From assembly GCA_036250195.1 (NCBI GenBank), contig JAVHZZ010000005.1, positions 126,050,098 through 126,114,097 of the forward strand: 64,000 nucleotides of DNA, in the 5' to 3' direction. The stretch comes from Mixophyes australis (lineage: Eukaryota > Chordata > Amphibia > Anura > Limnodynastidae). Numbering within the stretch: position 1 is the stretch's first letter; every line of letters begins with the position of its first letter. Shown piece by piece: positions 21,591 to 33,522 of the stretch. The position numbers were made by a program, and so were the translations under genes. The notes beneath the pieces are model-generated. The model did no database searches. It worked only from the letters and a program-made list of their open reading frames with translations, and was not told where the DNA came from.

Positions 21591-21728
21591 GTCCAAAACA
21601 GCTAGCGAAAACAGCTAATAAACGCCTTTAGAAGCATACTTTGCATATAAAAACCACAGCCAAGTATGCAAAACAAACATACATATCAATAGACATTTTT
21701 TAGATTTTTTTTTTTAAATAAAAATGAC

Positions 21729-21772
<44 letters not shown>
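21591..21772 (+). repeat. Duplicated flank, copy 1, ending in (TA)n
   Basis: From GTCCAAAACAGCTAGCG through a T-rich tract to the TA repeat, this matches 23769-23942 with only about four substitutions outside the TA run. It is the 5' flank of the Gmr1-like element, present twice. Confidence 0.9.
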
Positions 21773-21775
<3 letters not shown>

Positions 21776-23768
21776 AACAAAAGGAGGCATTTAGCTGGCA
21801 ATATACCACAAGTGGTGTCAAGAGTGGGATGCTCTGGGAAGCAAGTTTCCGCTATCCAACCCGCGCAGACGTCAAAATGGAGGAAGTACTGAAAATCTCG
21901 TGAATGTGGCTGCTGCGCAGCAACAGCAGCAAGCTCAGACGCTACGAGTTGCGGAGGCACAGGTGGAAAACACAAGGCTCTTAAGGGAAGAGTTAAGCCA
22001 GGTGAGGCATGACAGAAATGAACCACCTGGTCCTGTTCTCCTGAAAATGTCGCCAGGTGATGACATAGAAGCATATCTGGTGTCCTTTGAGAGACTTGCA
22101 AAAAAGGCAAAATGGCCTCCTAAAGATTGGGCTGAGAGATTGGCGCCATATCTGACTGGTGAAGCTCAGCGAGCTTAATTGGATCTAGATGATGAACGGG
22201 CCTCTGATTATTTGTGCCTAAAGTCTGAGATATTGGCTCGCGTTGGAGTTTCCGGGCCAGGCCGAGCCCAGCGCTATCACCAATGGCGCTATAATAAAGA
22301 AAAACCGGTCAGAGCGCAAGTGGCTGAGCTTTCTAAAATTTTAAAGAAATGGCTGCAGCCTGAGGAGAATTCGCCTTCTCGAATTATTGAAGTTCTGGCG
22401 ATAGATCACTGCATCCGTGGGCTGAACCGCGATTTGCAAAGGTGGGTGCTGCAATCAGACCCACAAACTTATGAAGAGCATGCCACCGTGGTAGAAAGGT
22501 TTTGTGCGCTACAGCAAATTACTAAAGAACCTGCATTTGTGCCAAAGTCGCTGCCATGCCAAAAGTCAGGTTTAACAATCCTTGCCACAGGGCCCAATGG
22601 CAAAACTGCTATGGAAAGAGGGCCAGGTGCAAAGCTGTCTAATCTGAAGTGTTTTGAATGTGGTGAGCCAGGCCACTTTAAGGCAGAGTGTCCTAAACTA
22701 CAGGAACCCATGGACTGTTCCGTGGCACATATTGGGCCTGCGTTTCCAAGCTGTTTTACCATGAGTCCCATGTCAGGAAGTCCTTGTTTGTTCCGGGTGA
22801 CTGTGCTAATCAACCAAAACCTTGTTCTGGCCTTGGTTGACTCGGGGAGTGAACTCTCATTGGTTTCCAGCTCTGCCTTATCCGAAACCATAACTTCTCG
22901 GTTGCCTAAAGTGAAGGTTCTTTGCGTACATGGCACGACAGAGGAGTATGAAAGAACAATACTACCAGTCACACTCAAAGACAAAACTGTTATGGTGGTA
23001 GCTGCCATAGCACCTAAACTCCCATATCCACTTATTTTGGGGCGTGACTTCCCACTGTTTAATGATGTCCTCGGTGAGCGGATCCGGCCGGACATGCCGG
23101 CAACTGATGCAACGGTCGGAAGCCCAGTCTTAAAGGAACCGCCTAAGAATCCACAGCATCTGGACATCGATCTTTGGGAACCGCCAAACCGGAATGCCAC
23201 CCTGGGAGTCATAGCAGGAGTTCCACAAAAGCATCCACCTGCGGGGAAACATGGACAGTCCAAACTAGCATTGGTCGGTGATGTCGCAGATGAGCCCATC
23301 CCGCCTGTCAGTGAGGATACGGACTGGTCCGCAATACCAATTTTGTTTCCTCTGCAGGACTTTGCTCGAGACCAACTTAATGATGCCACTTTGGAACATG
23401 CCTTTAAAAGTGTGACTGGGGTAAATGGGGTAGCGAAAGCTGCCCAGCCTGCAGAAGGTATACCATATTTTATTGTTAAAAATAATTTCATGTATAGAGT
23501 TGCTACTGTACAGGGGGATAAAGTAGAACAATTAATGGTTCCTCAGGTCCATGTAACCCTAGTGTTAAAAGCAGCACATACACATGTCTGTGGAGGACAC
23601 CTAGGGGAGGATAAAACACGGGAACGAGTTCTGCTTAGGTTTTACTGGCCCGGTGTACACATGGCTGTGAAAACGTATTGCCGGTCCTGTCCCATTTGTC
23701 AGAGAACCTGTCCCAAACCCATGTACAGGGCACCTCTCATTCCGATACCAATAGTACAAGTTCAAACA
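21773..23768 (+). pseudogene. Gmr1-like Ty3/gypsy fragment: gag (SCAN-type), zinc knuckle, protease, integrase H2C2
   Basis: It opens with 35 bp of the family LTR. The LTR middle is deleted and the sequence resumes at CCACAA, followed by a primer-site-like TGGTGTCAAGAGTGGGA. One frame runs from 21900 to 23783, broken by a single TAA at 22176. It encodes a SCAN-type capsid region (about 22020-22510), a CCHC knuckle CFECGEPGHFKAEC (about 22650-22690), an aspartic protease (VDSGSELSL near 22840, ILGRDFP near 23037), then directly an integrase H2C2 domain (H..H in HTHVCGGH, C..C in CRSCPIC, about 23579-23700). No RT or RNase H lies between protease and integrase, which is the reported Gmr1 order. 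The integrase core, RT and 3' part are lost at the duplication junction near 23768. Frame preservation is high. Confidence 0.85.
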
Positions 23769-23906
23769 GTCAAAAACAGCTAGCGAAAACAGCTAATAAA
23801 CGCATTTAGAAGCATACCTTGCATATAAAAACCACAGCCAAGTATGAAAAACAAACATACATATCAATAGACATTTTTTAGATTTTTTTTTTTAAATAAA
23901 AATTAC

Positions 23907-23942
<36 letters not shown>
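23769..23942 (+). repeat. Duplicated flank, copy 2, ending in (TA)n
   Basis: Second copy of 21591-21772. The junction with the element carries microhomology (GTCAAAAACAGCTAGCG against GTCCAAAACAGCTAGCG). Confidence 0.9.
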
Positions 23943-23945
<3 letters not shown>

Positions 23946-24433
23946 AACAAAAGGAGGCATTTAGCTGGCAATATACAGAGAAAGCAGTGAAGTAGAGTAA
24001 AACATTTGTGCAGTAATGCACCTAGAGTGAAGACTTATGTATGAAAAGCAATAGTTTAAATTTGGTTAAACTTACATGATCTGAAATCCTTCCTCTCAGC
24101 AAACAGACAGGGCGCGTCTGGTTGTGCAAACAGAGCCAGTGATGGGTGTTTTCTTTTAAAGAGAAGGTGGGTGTGTCACCTGTCCATCAAGCTAACGCTG
24201 GGGGAGTAGCATAATGTATAAAAGCTTGTTTGTTTCATTTGTTCAGGAAGACCAACGCTGGGATAGCTGGCTGGTCCTGAGAGAGAGCTGGTCTATGTAT
24301 AGCTAGCGTTTAGGGTCCCCATGATTGCTGTGCAAGTATACGGTGTCAAAATATTTATTATCCTGACAATAAAGCACCATAAAAAGGAAGAAGTTGTTCG
24401 CGTGTGCTTCTGCAATAGCGGGCTCTTGCCACA
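23943..24433 (+). mobile_element. Complete LTR of the Gmr1-like family
   Basis: It starts TGTAACAAAAGGAGGC and ends TTGCCACA (491 bp), with TATAAAAG at 24217-24224 and AATAAA at 24368-24373. It aligns along its length with the LTR at 9657-10150. TA repeat lies before it and ATATATATATG after it. No internal sequence follows, so it behaves as a solo LTR. Confidence 0.88.
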
Positions 24434-24699
24434 ATATATATATGTATGTATCAAATGTTCCATTGTTCCATTAGTGTGTTTGTGTAAAAGAAGCCTCTTT
24501 TCCATACAGACACCTTTCTAATAAATGCCACTTTCAAGTGTAAGATGTCAGAATGCCAGAACGCTGGAATTAATTAGCTTCATATAGCGCACTATGCTGC
24601 TTGCTGGCTCTTCAGTAAAGAGGCCTGGCTTTTATAGGCCTCTACACTGCAGTTTGGTATGCTAGGCAGATATGTTCGCTACTATCACTCCCTATCCAT

Positions 24700-24890
24700 T
24701 CCGGCTGAAGGAATGGAGTGCACACTGCATTCCCCATTCATCCTGGCTGACGGAATGGAGTGCACTCTGCATTCCCTATCCATTCTGGGTGCCGGAATGG
24801 AGTGCACACTGCATTCCCCATTCATTCTGGGTGCCGGAATGGAGTGCACACTGCATTCCCCATTCATTCTGGCTGACGGAATGGATGGCA
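24700..24890. repeat. 42-bp minisatellite, about 4.5 copies
   Basis: Units contain GGAATGGAGTGCACACTGCA then TTCCCCATTCATTCTGG and GTGCC or CTGAC. Because 42 is divisible by three, frames on both strands stay open; they are not genes. Confidence 0.9.
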
Positions 24891-24899
24891 AAGGTACTT

Positions 24900-27244
24900 G
24901 CTAAAACATTCTCGTATCTTGAATAAGGCCTTTCTCACTTTTACATGAAGTTCTAGCATATTATATGTATTGGAAACCTTTGCCTAACCCACTAAATCTG
25001 TCATTTATACTTAAGTTAAATGGGTCTTGTATATACATAGTTTTCATATTGTATGTAAACCAAATTGCAACAAAACGCTACTCAGATTTATACTGCTACA
25101 TTGTCACTTTGATCGGCAGAAGTGGCAGAAAATAGAGCTAGCTAACTTCTACTATAGACACACTTTAGTAGATATTAATTCATAGAAACCAAGTACAAAA
25201 TTACTGATTACACGCGCACAAGTGCATTGGGGAGGACTTGAACTCAGGTTCAGAGTGTGCAAAGGTGCGTTCTCTAACTACTACACCAATTATCAAGTGA
25301 TAAAAAAATGATGACAATTGCATAGATTTAAATACACACTAGCAACCGTATCTAGTTTACCTAATTTTGGTGATGTATAGGTAGAGATAATGGCAATTAT
25401 TTAACTAAAACGTATTACAGATGGCACTGAGTGGGATATGCACTGTGTAACATAGTAAACATTAAATCACAAAGAGATTTTAAATATGGGTCAAACATTT
25501 ATTTAGCCATTTAGGAAACTTTCAAGACAAAGGGGTTTGCGGCTCATGTTTGAAAAGACACGACTGTCATTAGTGGTTGAATCCTAAAAGTGTTTGCAAT
25601 CAACTTATTCTGGTTAGCTGAATTGCTGTCTTGTTCCTGTATACTCTTTCATGTTGTATTTATTATTATCAGCATGAGGGATAAAGTGCTATGAAATTGA
25701 TCACCCTAGACACACACACACACACACAAAAATAACTGTTTTTCTAAACCAGCAGAAGCTTCAAATACTCAAATAAAAACAATGATTGCTCGCAAATGCG
25801 AATCTTGGGCCAAATTATGAGTGTATTTTTTTGCCTTTTATACTTTAATTTTTTGTGTGTACACTTAATGTAGGCTCTTAAACCACTTTGTGCTCAAGGT
25901 TGACTTCTGACCTTAGCAGTCTACAACAAATAGTAAATATTTTCTCTGGCATATCTTTCAAATGTACACTAATTAAACCATGATATTGCAACAACACAAA
26001 CAGCTAAGCTCATTTATCAAATATGTAGCTAAGCTCATTTAACAAATATGTGAGTAATCGTTAGAAAATAGACTTACCATACATTGAATACACTTTGCTA
26101 ACACGCCAGATCGCTTTTAGAAACAAACACACTCAGTTAATTTGAACGCACCTGTGTGCTCATAATGGCATCTGTCCGGCGTACTCACCGGAATTTAATT
26201 CACTAATTACAGTGGTAGTTAAAAATGCCTTTCTCAAAATTCTGTGTTGTTGGGAGTTTCAGAGTTCTGGGTAAGTAGACTTGAGATGGTCAAATGTTTT
26301 TTTCAGCCGTTTACAGCTGTACCTTGCTCAGCCCTCAGTATGTTTAAATATTTAGCAAAACATTGCTAGGTGTTGGCGAGCTAGAAACCTCAATTGCTGC
26401 TGAAAGGCCTTAACGTACTGTGGAAGTGGTTTTCATGTTGAAGGTTAGTGGTAAAAGTGTTTAGTTAGCTGCAGAGTTTGAATCTTTAGGCCAGTGTGTA
26501 TACTTAGAGGTGGGACTGCATACAGACCTGTAGAATGTAGTGAATTTGCTAAATCTTATACCTTTTCATGGCTTAATTTGTTACCTGTTGACCCTCCCCC
26601 ACAGATATTGGATCTGTGTTGATATATGGACCTGTGAGAGTGTTGATCTGTGTAATCAGAACACCATATTGTCTGTGTGTGTGTGGTAAGTGGAAACTGG
26701 AAAAATTTAATAACATAAACATTTTGTTTTAATTTGCAGTAAGAAGGGGCATGCTATGGTTTTGGTGGTGTTTTAGTGTGTTTTCAAACACTTTTTTTTT
26801 TTTTGGGCAAATGAAAAAACAAAAACCTTTACACTCTGTATTTTGTGTTGTACTATCTTAAACTGATTACACCTGAACAATTTTAATTTAACTAATGTAA
26901 TTTTTACAAGGTGAATATTATGCCTATGGTAAGTATCACGTTTGCATGCACTTTGGTGGTGGTTCAGAAGTGGCTTGACCCTGAGTAAGGTTGCAAATCT
27001 AAAATGTCCCATATCTGAGCTTCATTGTTCATAAATTGATTATTTCTTTATCACACATTTTTATATTAAGAAAAAAACATGTCAGTAAAGTGGGGGCTGT
27101 AAAACAAATTTTGAGACTGAATAAACATATTTTGAAGATCTGGTAACCGTGTTCCACTAGAGTTACTTCAGCTTATTATAAATACTCTAGTAGTGCAGTA
27201 ATTTAGGTTTATAAAATATAATACTTACAATTCTTTTAAAATTA
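24900..27244. other. Unclassified AT-rich sequence
   Basis: Contains a (CA)n tract at 25710-25729, a short (TG)n near 26680 and a tRNA-like segment at 25222-25293. Otherwise no coding frame or repeat signature that I can support. Confidence 0.4.
25222..25293 (-). other. tRNA-like sequence (SINE head or tRNA relic)
   Basis: On the minus strand there is an A-box-like TGTAGTAGTTAGAGA (around 25271-25285) and a B box GAGTTCAAGTCC (around 25234-25245), about 35 nt apart. Possible acceptor strands ATTGG and CCAAT lie at the two ends. It does not fold cleanly enough by eye to call a functional tRNA. The flanks show no SINE body like the one at 15986. Confidence 0.4.
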
Positions 27245-28802
27245 TATTATGGGAAGGCGTGGCTTGCCAGCCAAGATGGTCGGTCTAAAAGCTCTAATCA
27301 TGGCCACCACAAAATTCAACCTAACTAGGTTAAATTTCCAGCCACAAGAAGATGAATATCACAATCGGCTTGCGGAAGCTCCGGATACATACTTGAAGCC
27401 TGAATTTGTCCAATATTCGGCTCTGGAGGCTTACAATCACCGACTGACGGGTGCTCCACGAATTCGGCGCGAAAGGTGCTCATTCAGATCACTGTAATTT
27501 TTACCGTTCAGTACACCACATAGTGACATTGATCCAGTGCTCCTCTAGGATCACATCCCAGACAGACCCTTCTCTCTTTAGACCGCACTGCTCCTGACTA
27601 CATTGCAGGGAAGAGGAGTGAGACTGCCGGGGAGACTCGCGGACCTGGCTCTAATGCTGATATTGCTGTGCCCGGCGCCCGGTTACATGGCTTTTGTAAC
27701 CGTACCTAATACAGCTGGAGAGAGAAGACACGAATGGTGCTTGGGAAACCGCGGACCTGCTACAACTGTGAGTACCGGTGGTTGCGATCACACAGGTGGA
27801 GCTTCATTGTCTTCTTGTCCTTGAGTCCATAACTCCCCCTGCTGGGTCCCTTGCCATACCACCTGTGTAGCCCAGGACAGAGACTTGAAGACTCTCCTGA
27901 CCTGTGCAGCTCCCCTTTGTGCAGTTTAGAACTCCCTAAGCCTCCATCCCCATAATGCTGAGGCAACTATCTTACTACATATATATATTTTCCAGCCTCC
28001 ACAGGTGTCCACTATTGTGCCTGCATACAGGTGACTGAACCTGGGGCTCTCAGCTGGGAAACATACACTGTGCCTGATACCTGTCTGCTTTACACACACT
28101 GGGCTCACTGTCTGAACTGAATAGCTCTTATTATAACCAGCTTTGCTACTACTTTTACCTCTCAACAGACAACACAGCAGCAGGCTTCCCATTGCATACA
28201 GTTTGCAGATGCCTACAACCTTGCCACTGCTTTGGCTGAAAATAAAGCTGAAACTCCTCTGTGTGTGGCTCCCAACACCACGATCTGTCTCACTGCGGCC
28301 CCTATTTTACATACCCGGGGTCCTCTGACATTCGATTGTAGGTCTTATCACTGCAGGTCATTCCTTCTTCAACCCTACACTCATATCAATGGACAATATT
28401 TATCGCTATTTGCTGCCATCTACAGGAGATTATCCATTATTACAATATAATTTAAACTCATTGTCTCAACCAATTTACATCCCTTTACAATCCAAGATCT
28501 TCATTGGTACTGATATATCTCCAAATAATACCATATCACTTGGAAAGCTGTGAGCAGACATGTTGGGCACAATGGGCCTATTCGAAATGAAACCAGGCCC
28601 GCCCTTCCAACCGTAGATGTGGCCTCAGAGATACATGCTGATTACATAATTATATGCGGACTGTTTTACCAAGGCTCCACATTCAGCTATTTTGATCCTA
28701 CTATAGTCAGTATATGATTGGGGGTGAAAGAATATGGGTCATGTGGCTCACACTCATGCTCCAGAGCACTATGACGAATGGGTTGTTCAGTCTTATGAAT
28801 AA
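27245..28802 (+). mobile_element. Probable 5' region of the L1-like LINE
   Basis: It starts near GGGAAGGCGTGGCTTGCCAG with a GC-rich stretch unlike the AT-rich flank, and runs in the same direction into ORF2 at 28803. Short frames (27249-27497, 27603-27824, 28143-28450) show no ORF1 domain that I recognise. ORF1 may be deleted or decayed. Membership in the LINE is inferred from position. Confidence 0.4.
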
Positions 28803-30611
28803 GTTAAAAATTTGTTCCTGGAATGTGGGAGGTATCCACACCCCAGTCAAAAGAAAAAACTTTTTAACTACTTAAAGATACACAAAGCCGATGTCACCTT
28901 CCTCCAAGAAACGCACCTAGTTGCTGTGGAATATGACAAGTTAAATATGTTACAACAAAAAATAGTTGCACATGCATCATTCATGACTAAATCAGGTGGG
29001 GTAGCTATTCTACTTAGGAAGCATATTCCATATTATCCTAGACATCACTGTGTATAGCATGAGACTTACACTATGTAGCTTATATGCTCCTAACCAATAT
29101 GATAGGTAGTTTTTTCTTGATATTGTATCTAAACTCTATTCATTTGCAGACTCCAATATGATTTTAGGCAGTGATGTTAATGTTGTAGCCTCCACGGTGT
29201 TGGGTAGGCATAATACATATCGCTGAACAATTACATTTACTTGACATTTGGCGCGTACACAGTCCAAGAACCTGAGAATTCATATGTCTCTCAGCAGCGC
29301 ATGGAACCTTTTCACGGATAGATTACTTATTAGTCTCAAACTCTCTACTAAACACCTTGGTTGATACGGGCATTCACACCATAGCTTTAACTGGTCATGC
29401 TTTGGTGTGGTTGGAGTTTGCCAGTAGTAACCCTAGGGGCTCCCACAAACAATGGAGATTCCCAACCTATTTAGCTAATTCACTATCATTTAGGAATAGA
29501 CTCATTGCCGCTCGGCATGAATTTCTTTCTAATAATGAATTTCACCATTCTGACCCTATTCTATTTTGGCAGACATCCAAGGCAGTTCTCAGAGAGAACA
29601 TAATCTCATATGTCAGCTAATACTCTAAATCTCAATCTCAGCTTTATCTTGATACACAAAATGACCTGATAGAAGCTTACCAAGTTTGGAAACGTAGCAA
29701 TGACCATTCCGACAGACGCATCTATAATCAAAATAAAATCCCAGTTTGGGAATTTACTCGTACAGATAGCAGACAGGAAATCCCAGCCATCCAATTTTCA
29801 ATTTTATAGACATGGCAACAAAAATAGGTGCCTACTTGCTAATTTGTTAAAAGGCCAACGCCCCCCTACTAATATCCCTGCTCTTAGAAACAAGGCTGGT
29901 GGTTTGTCTCCTGAGGGGAAAGAAATCCTTAATATCCTTCACAAATTCTATGAAAAACTGCATAAACAAGACAATTTGAACATGGATAATAAGTGACTGT
30001 TCTGGGATAAAGTTAATCTCCCTCACATAACGGACCAAAAGGTTGAATTACTCTTAGCACCTATCAATCTGGAGGAAGTCACAAGATTTTAACGCTTTAA
30101 CTCACACACTTAAAGCGTTAAAATCTTTTAAATCTCCTGCCCCAGATTGTCTAAGTGGAAAAATTTTACAAGATATTGGCAAACATTGTTGCTGAACCCC
30201 TTACTAGATTTTTTAATCATATTATTACCAACCACAGTTTACCACTCCATTTTAACTTTGCTACTCTAAGTTATACCCAAAACAGGCAAACCCCTAGATG
30301 AACCAGACTCTTATAGACCAATATCTTTGTTAAATGTAGATTCTAAAGTTCTAATTAAAATCATGGCAGAAAGTCTGAAGACCATCCTTTCTACGATAAC
30401 CCATAAAGATCAAACAGGCTTTGTCTGGGGGAGACATTCAGTCACAAATATTCGAAAAATATTAACTATTATGTCTCAATTGAACTCCTCTTCGGACCAT
30501 AGACCACATTTGCTTTTATCACTAGACGCTGATAAAGCTTTTGATCTGGTGACTTGGGATCATCTCTTTGAATCTCTTAGAAGGTTTTTTCCCAGAGGAG
30601 TTTATTCTTAC
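28803..30611 (+). pseudogene. L1-like LINE ORF2, part 1: endonuclease and start of RT
   Basis: The start reads as an APE endonuclease in two frames: a WNVGGIHTPVKRK-like start, then DVTFLQETHL and KSGGVAILLRK (28860-29040). Decayed middle parts are at 29357-29996. RT begins with a PDSYRPISLLNVD-like block at 30300-30340 and continues to LLLSLDADKAFDLVTWDHLF at about 30508-30570, with the catalytic Asp of RT motif A. At least six frameshifts or stops are present. It is cut at 30611 by a hAT insertion and resumes at 33523. Confidence 0.85.
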
Positions 30612-30939
30612 CAGGGCCGGACTGGCCATCTGGCACTTCTGGCAAATGCCAGAAGGGCCGATGGCTATATGGGCCGGCCCGACTCCTTCTGTCTTCCTGG
30701 TGGCTGGTTCCTCCCCGGGAACCAGCCACCTCAGTTGCACGCTCCTCAGCTCCCTCCCCCGTTATGCTGTGCACTGTCTCTCACCCCCTCTCCCAGTAGC
30801 CCCTACCACACTGGCTCTCTCACAATCATGATCCCCGTAACTCGCAGCACCCCCGCGACCTCCCCCCCTGGGTCGTGTGGGTGCCGCAACTTTCGTGGGA
30901 TTGGGGGGTTGCTGGGGTGCCGCAAGTTGCGGGGATCAT

Positions 30940-31400
30940 CAGTGTGAGAGAGCCAGTGGGGTAGGGGGTGCTGGGAGAGTGGGTGAGAAAGCCAAAGTGG
31001 TAGGGGTTGCTGGGAGAGGGGGTGAGAGAGCCAAAGGGGAAGGGGGTGCTGGGAGAGGGGGTTAGAGAGCCAAAGGGGAAGGGGGTGCTGGGAGAGGGGA
31101 TGAGAGAGCCAAAGGGGAAGGGGGTGCTGGGAGAGGGAATAAGAGAGCCAGGGGGGAAGGGGGTGCTAGGAGAGGGGATGAGAGCACCAGGGGGAAAGGG
31201 GGTGCTGGGAGAGGGGTGAGAGAGCCAGGGGGAAGGAAGTGCTGGGAGAGGGGGTAAGAGAGCCAAGGGGCAGGGGGTGCTGGGAGAGGGGGTGAGAGAG
31301 CCAGGGGGTAGGGGGCGCTGGAAGATGGGGTGAAAGAGCATGGGGGGAAGGGGGTGCAGGAAGAGGGGTGAGAGAGCCAGGGGGAAGGGGGTGCAGGAAG
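30940..31400. repeat. Minisatellite, about 36-38 bp, purine-rich
   Basis: About twelve imperfect units built on GGGGGTGCTGGGAGAGGGGG and TGAGAGAGCCAAGGGGAA. The long Pro/Ser-rich antisense frames across it are artefacts of the repeat. Confidence 0.9.
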
Positions 31401-32829
31401 ACTTGTGAGTGCAAGGGGGGTAGACAGTGCAGGAAGACGTGTGGGAGAGGCAGGGGAGAAGGTGGTGCAGGGGGTTAAGGTAGAGGGACAAAGGAGAATA
31501 TGGTGCAGGGGCATAGGTAAAAGAAAGTGTAAAGGGAGAGTCAGAATGGGAATGTCAGGGATGCAGCCATCATAAAACCCAAATAGTATTGAAGAATGGG
31601 AATGCACAGAGGGGACAAGTGTTAAAAAAAATAAAAAAATCAAGCCTTTATACTCCATTCACTTATATTTTCCATAACCCCACTTCTAAATTTCCGCTTC
31701 GACCACTGCCCTCTGTTCCTGCTCCCGACTGCCTGTGTGAGTTGACAGCTGCGGATCTCTCCTCGCCCAGCGCGCCCAGTAGGAGAACAGAACACAGAAT
31801 GCCATAATCAGGTAAGTTCATATATTTTATCGTGTGCAATGTGTTTTTAACTATCCTTTCATGAACTGGGGGCACTACTGTGTATCCAATGACGTTTAAA
31901 ACACTATGTATTGCTTATTATTGCGCTGTAATGTTTCTTGCATATCTATCTGTACAGAGATTTTTAATTAAGAGATAAAACATTGCTTGTCATAAATTTT
32001 ATCTGTGATTGTGTCAATATATCTATTTTTGTTTGCATTGTAAATGGTGTATTAATCTGCTCCTGGGAATCACACTCTCAGTATCTGATATGCTGTACCA
32101 ATTTTTATTTGTGAATGAGTTTTTGTCTGGGCACTACTAATGATTCGGGGGCACTACTATGGCATAATGTTATGTAGGGATACTATTGTGGCTTAATATG
32201 AACTTGGGACACTACGGTGTGGCATAATATGAATTTCTGCCAAAGGCAAGTCTTTCATTGTTGAATATGATGGGAGCCCAAAGAAGTTGCTGTATTGTGG
32301 CCCAGAATTCCTCGTCGGCCCTGCCTGTGAGTCAAGGGGGTAGACGTCTCCAGGTAAATAATCTAATTGTTTCCTATCTGTTTTCCATCAAACTGATGGA
32401 TCACAACCAATTATCTCTCACCCACCTCCAATATCCGCCTTAATTTACAAACTGTGTTATTTAAAATGAATAGAAAAGACACATATGCAGTTACAAAAAA
32501 AAAGTTAGTAAAAAAAAATTTTTTCTCTGACATTTTGCTGTAGATGGAAATAGTTTTAATGAGGCCGTGTGGGTTCAAATGATCATTCAATAGTTATGTT
32601 TTTTTTTAGATATATGTTAGTTTTATTTCATGTGGAATGATTCATGAAAATTCTGTCATTACTATTTAATTGAGGGAAAAGGGTACCTGTTACCTATATG
32701 TGTGTAAGTATTCTGTTGTTGCTATTTTGTGGGAGATTTGAAAAAAGCAAAACATTGGTTTCCTACAGTGGCGCCTGTATAATTTGTGGTATTGCTGTAG
32801 TATGGGGTGGCGTGGTGGCGGTAATGCTG

Positions 32830-33350
32830 TAGTGTGTTTGGGGCTTAGTATTGTTAATAAGTAGGAGAGGGTATTGCTGCAATGTGGGAGGTGATGCTGG
32901 TTGCTGTAATGTGGGGGGTGATGCTGGTTGCTGTAATGTGGGTGGTGATGCTGGTTGCTGTAATGTGGGGGGTGATGCCGGATGCTGTAATGTGGGGGGT
33001 GATGCTGGATGCTGTAATGTGGGGGTGATGCTGGTTGCTGTAATGTGGGTGGTGATGCTGGTTGCTGTAATGTGGGGGGTGATGCCGGATGCTGTAATGT
33101 GGGGGGTGATGCTGGATGCTGTAATGTGGGGGTGATGCTGGTTGCTGCAATGTGGGAGGTGATTGCGGATGCTGTAATTTGGGGAGTGATGCCGGTTGCT
33201 GTAAGGTGGGGGTGATTGATGTAGTATGAGTGTGTGTGTGTGTGGGGTTATTTATTGCTGTAATTTGGGCACAAATAATGTATTGTCATGGAATTTATTG
33301 ATGTAATTGGGGTGCTAACAATGTAATGTTGAGGGTCATTAGGAGAAATA
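32830..33350. repeat. Minisatellite, about 26-27 bp (GCTGTAATGTGGGGGGTGAT)
   Basis: About fifteen copies of a unit like GATGCTGGTTGCTGTAATGT plus GGGGGGT, to about 33265. It is followed by GAGGGTCATTAGGAGAAATA at 33331-33350. Core and ending block are shared with 17430-18129. Confidence 0.9.
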
Positions 33351-33522
33351 ATTCTCCCCCACACACACACACTCATACTACATCATATTGTACAGCACCA
33401 GCAACGCACACTGCGCCAGCATCAGTGTGCAACAATATAGTGCATAGAACCCACAACACGTGGGACTGTGTGCTGTAAATGCCAGGGCTGATTTTTAGTC
33501 CCAGTCCCGGCCTGATTCTTAC

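Larger units (their letters stand above)
30612..33514. mobile_element. 2.9-kb non-autonomous hAT element with internal minisatellites
   Basis: The ends are CAGGGCCGGACTGG and, inverted, CAGGCCGGGACTGG. ATTCTTAC is duplicated exactly at 30604-30611 and 33515-33522, and removing the element rejoins the L1-like RT. It contains no recognisable transposase. Two tandem arrays lie inside (30940-31400 and 32830-33265). Another end-like sequence, GTCGGCCCTG at 32314-32323, suggests a composite origin. Confidence 0.92.

Noticed and set aside
22469..23491. A 340-codon minus-strand frame
   Set aside because: It is the antisense shadow of the Gmr1-like gag-protease-integrase frame and shows no domain of its own.
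30826..31658. Pro/Ser-rich frames of about 200 codons on the minus strand
   Set aside because: They span a purine-rich minisatellite inside a hAT element and repeat with its unit. No start context or domain.
32851..33150. Met/Val/Cys and His/Pro repeat proteins on both strands
   Set aside because: Artefacts of the 26-27-bp minisatellite.
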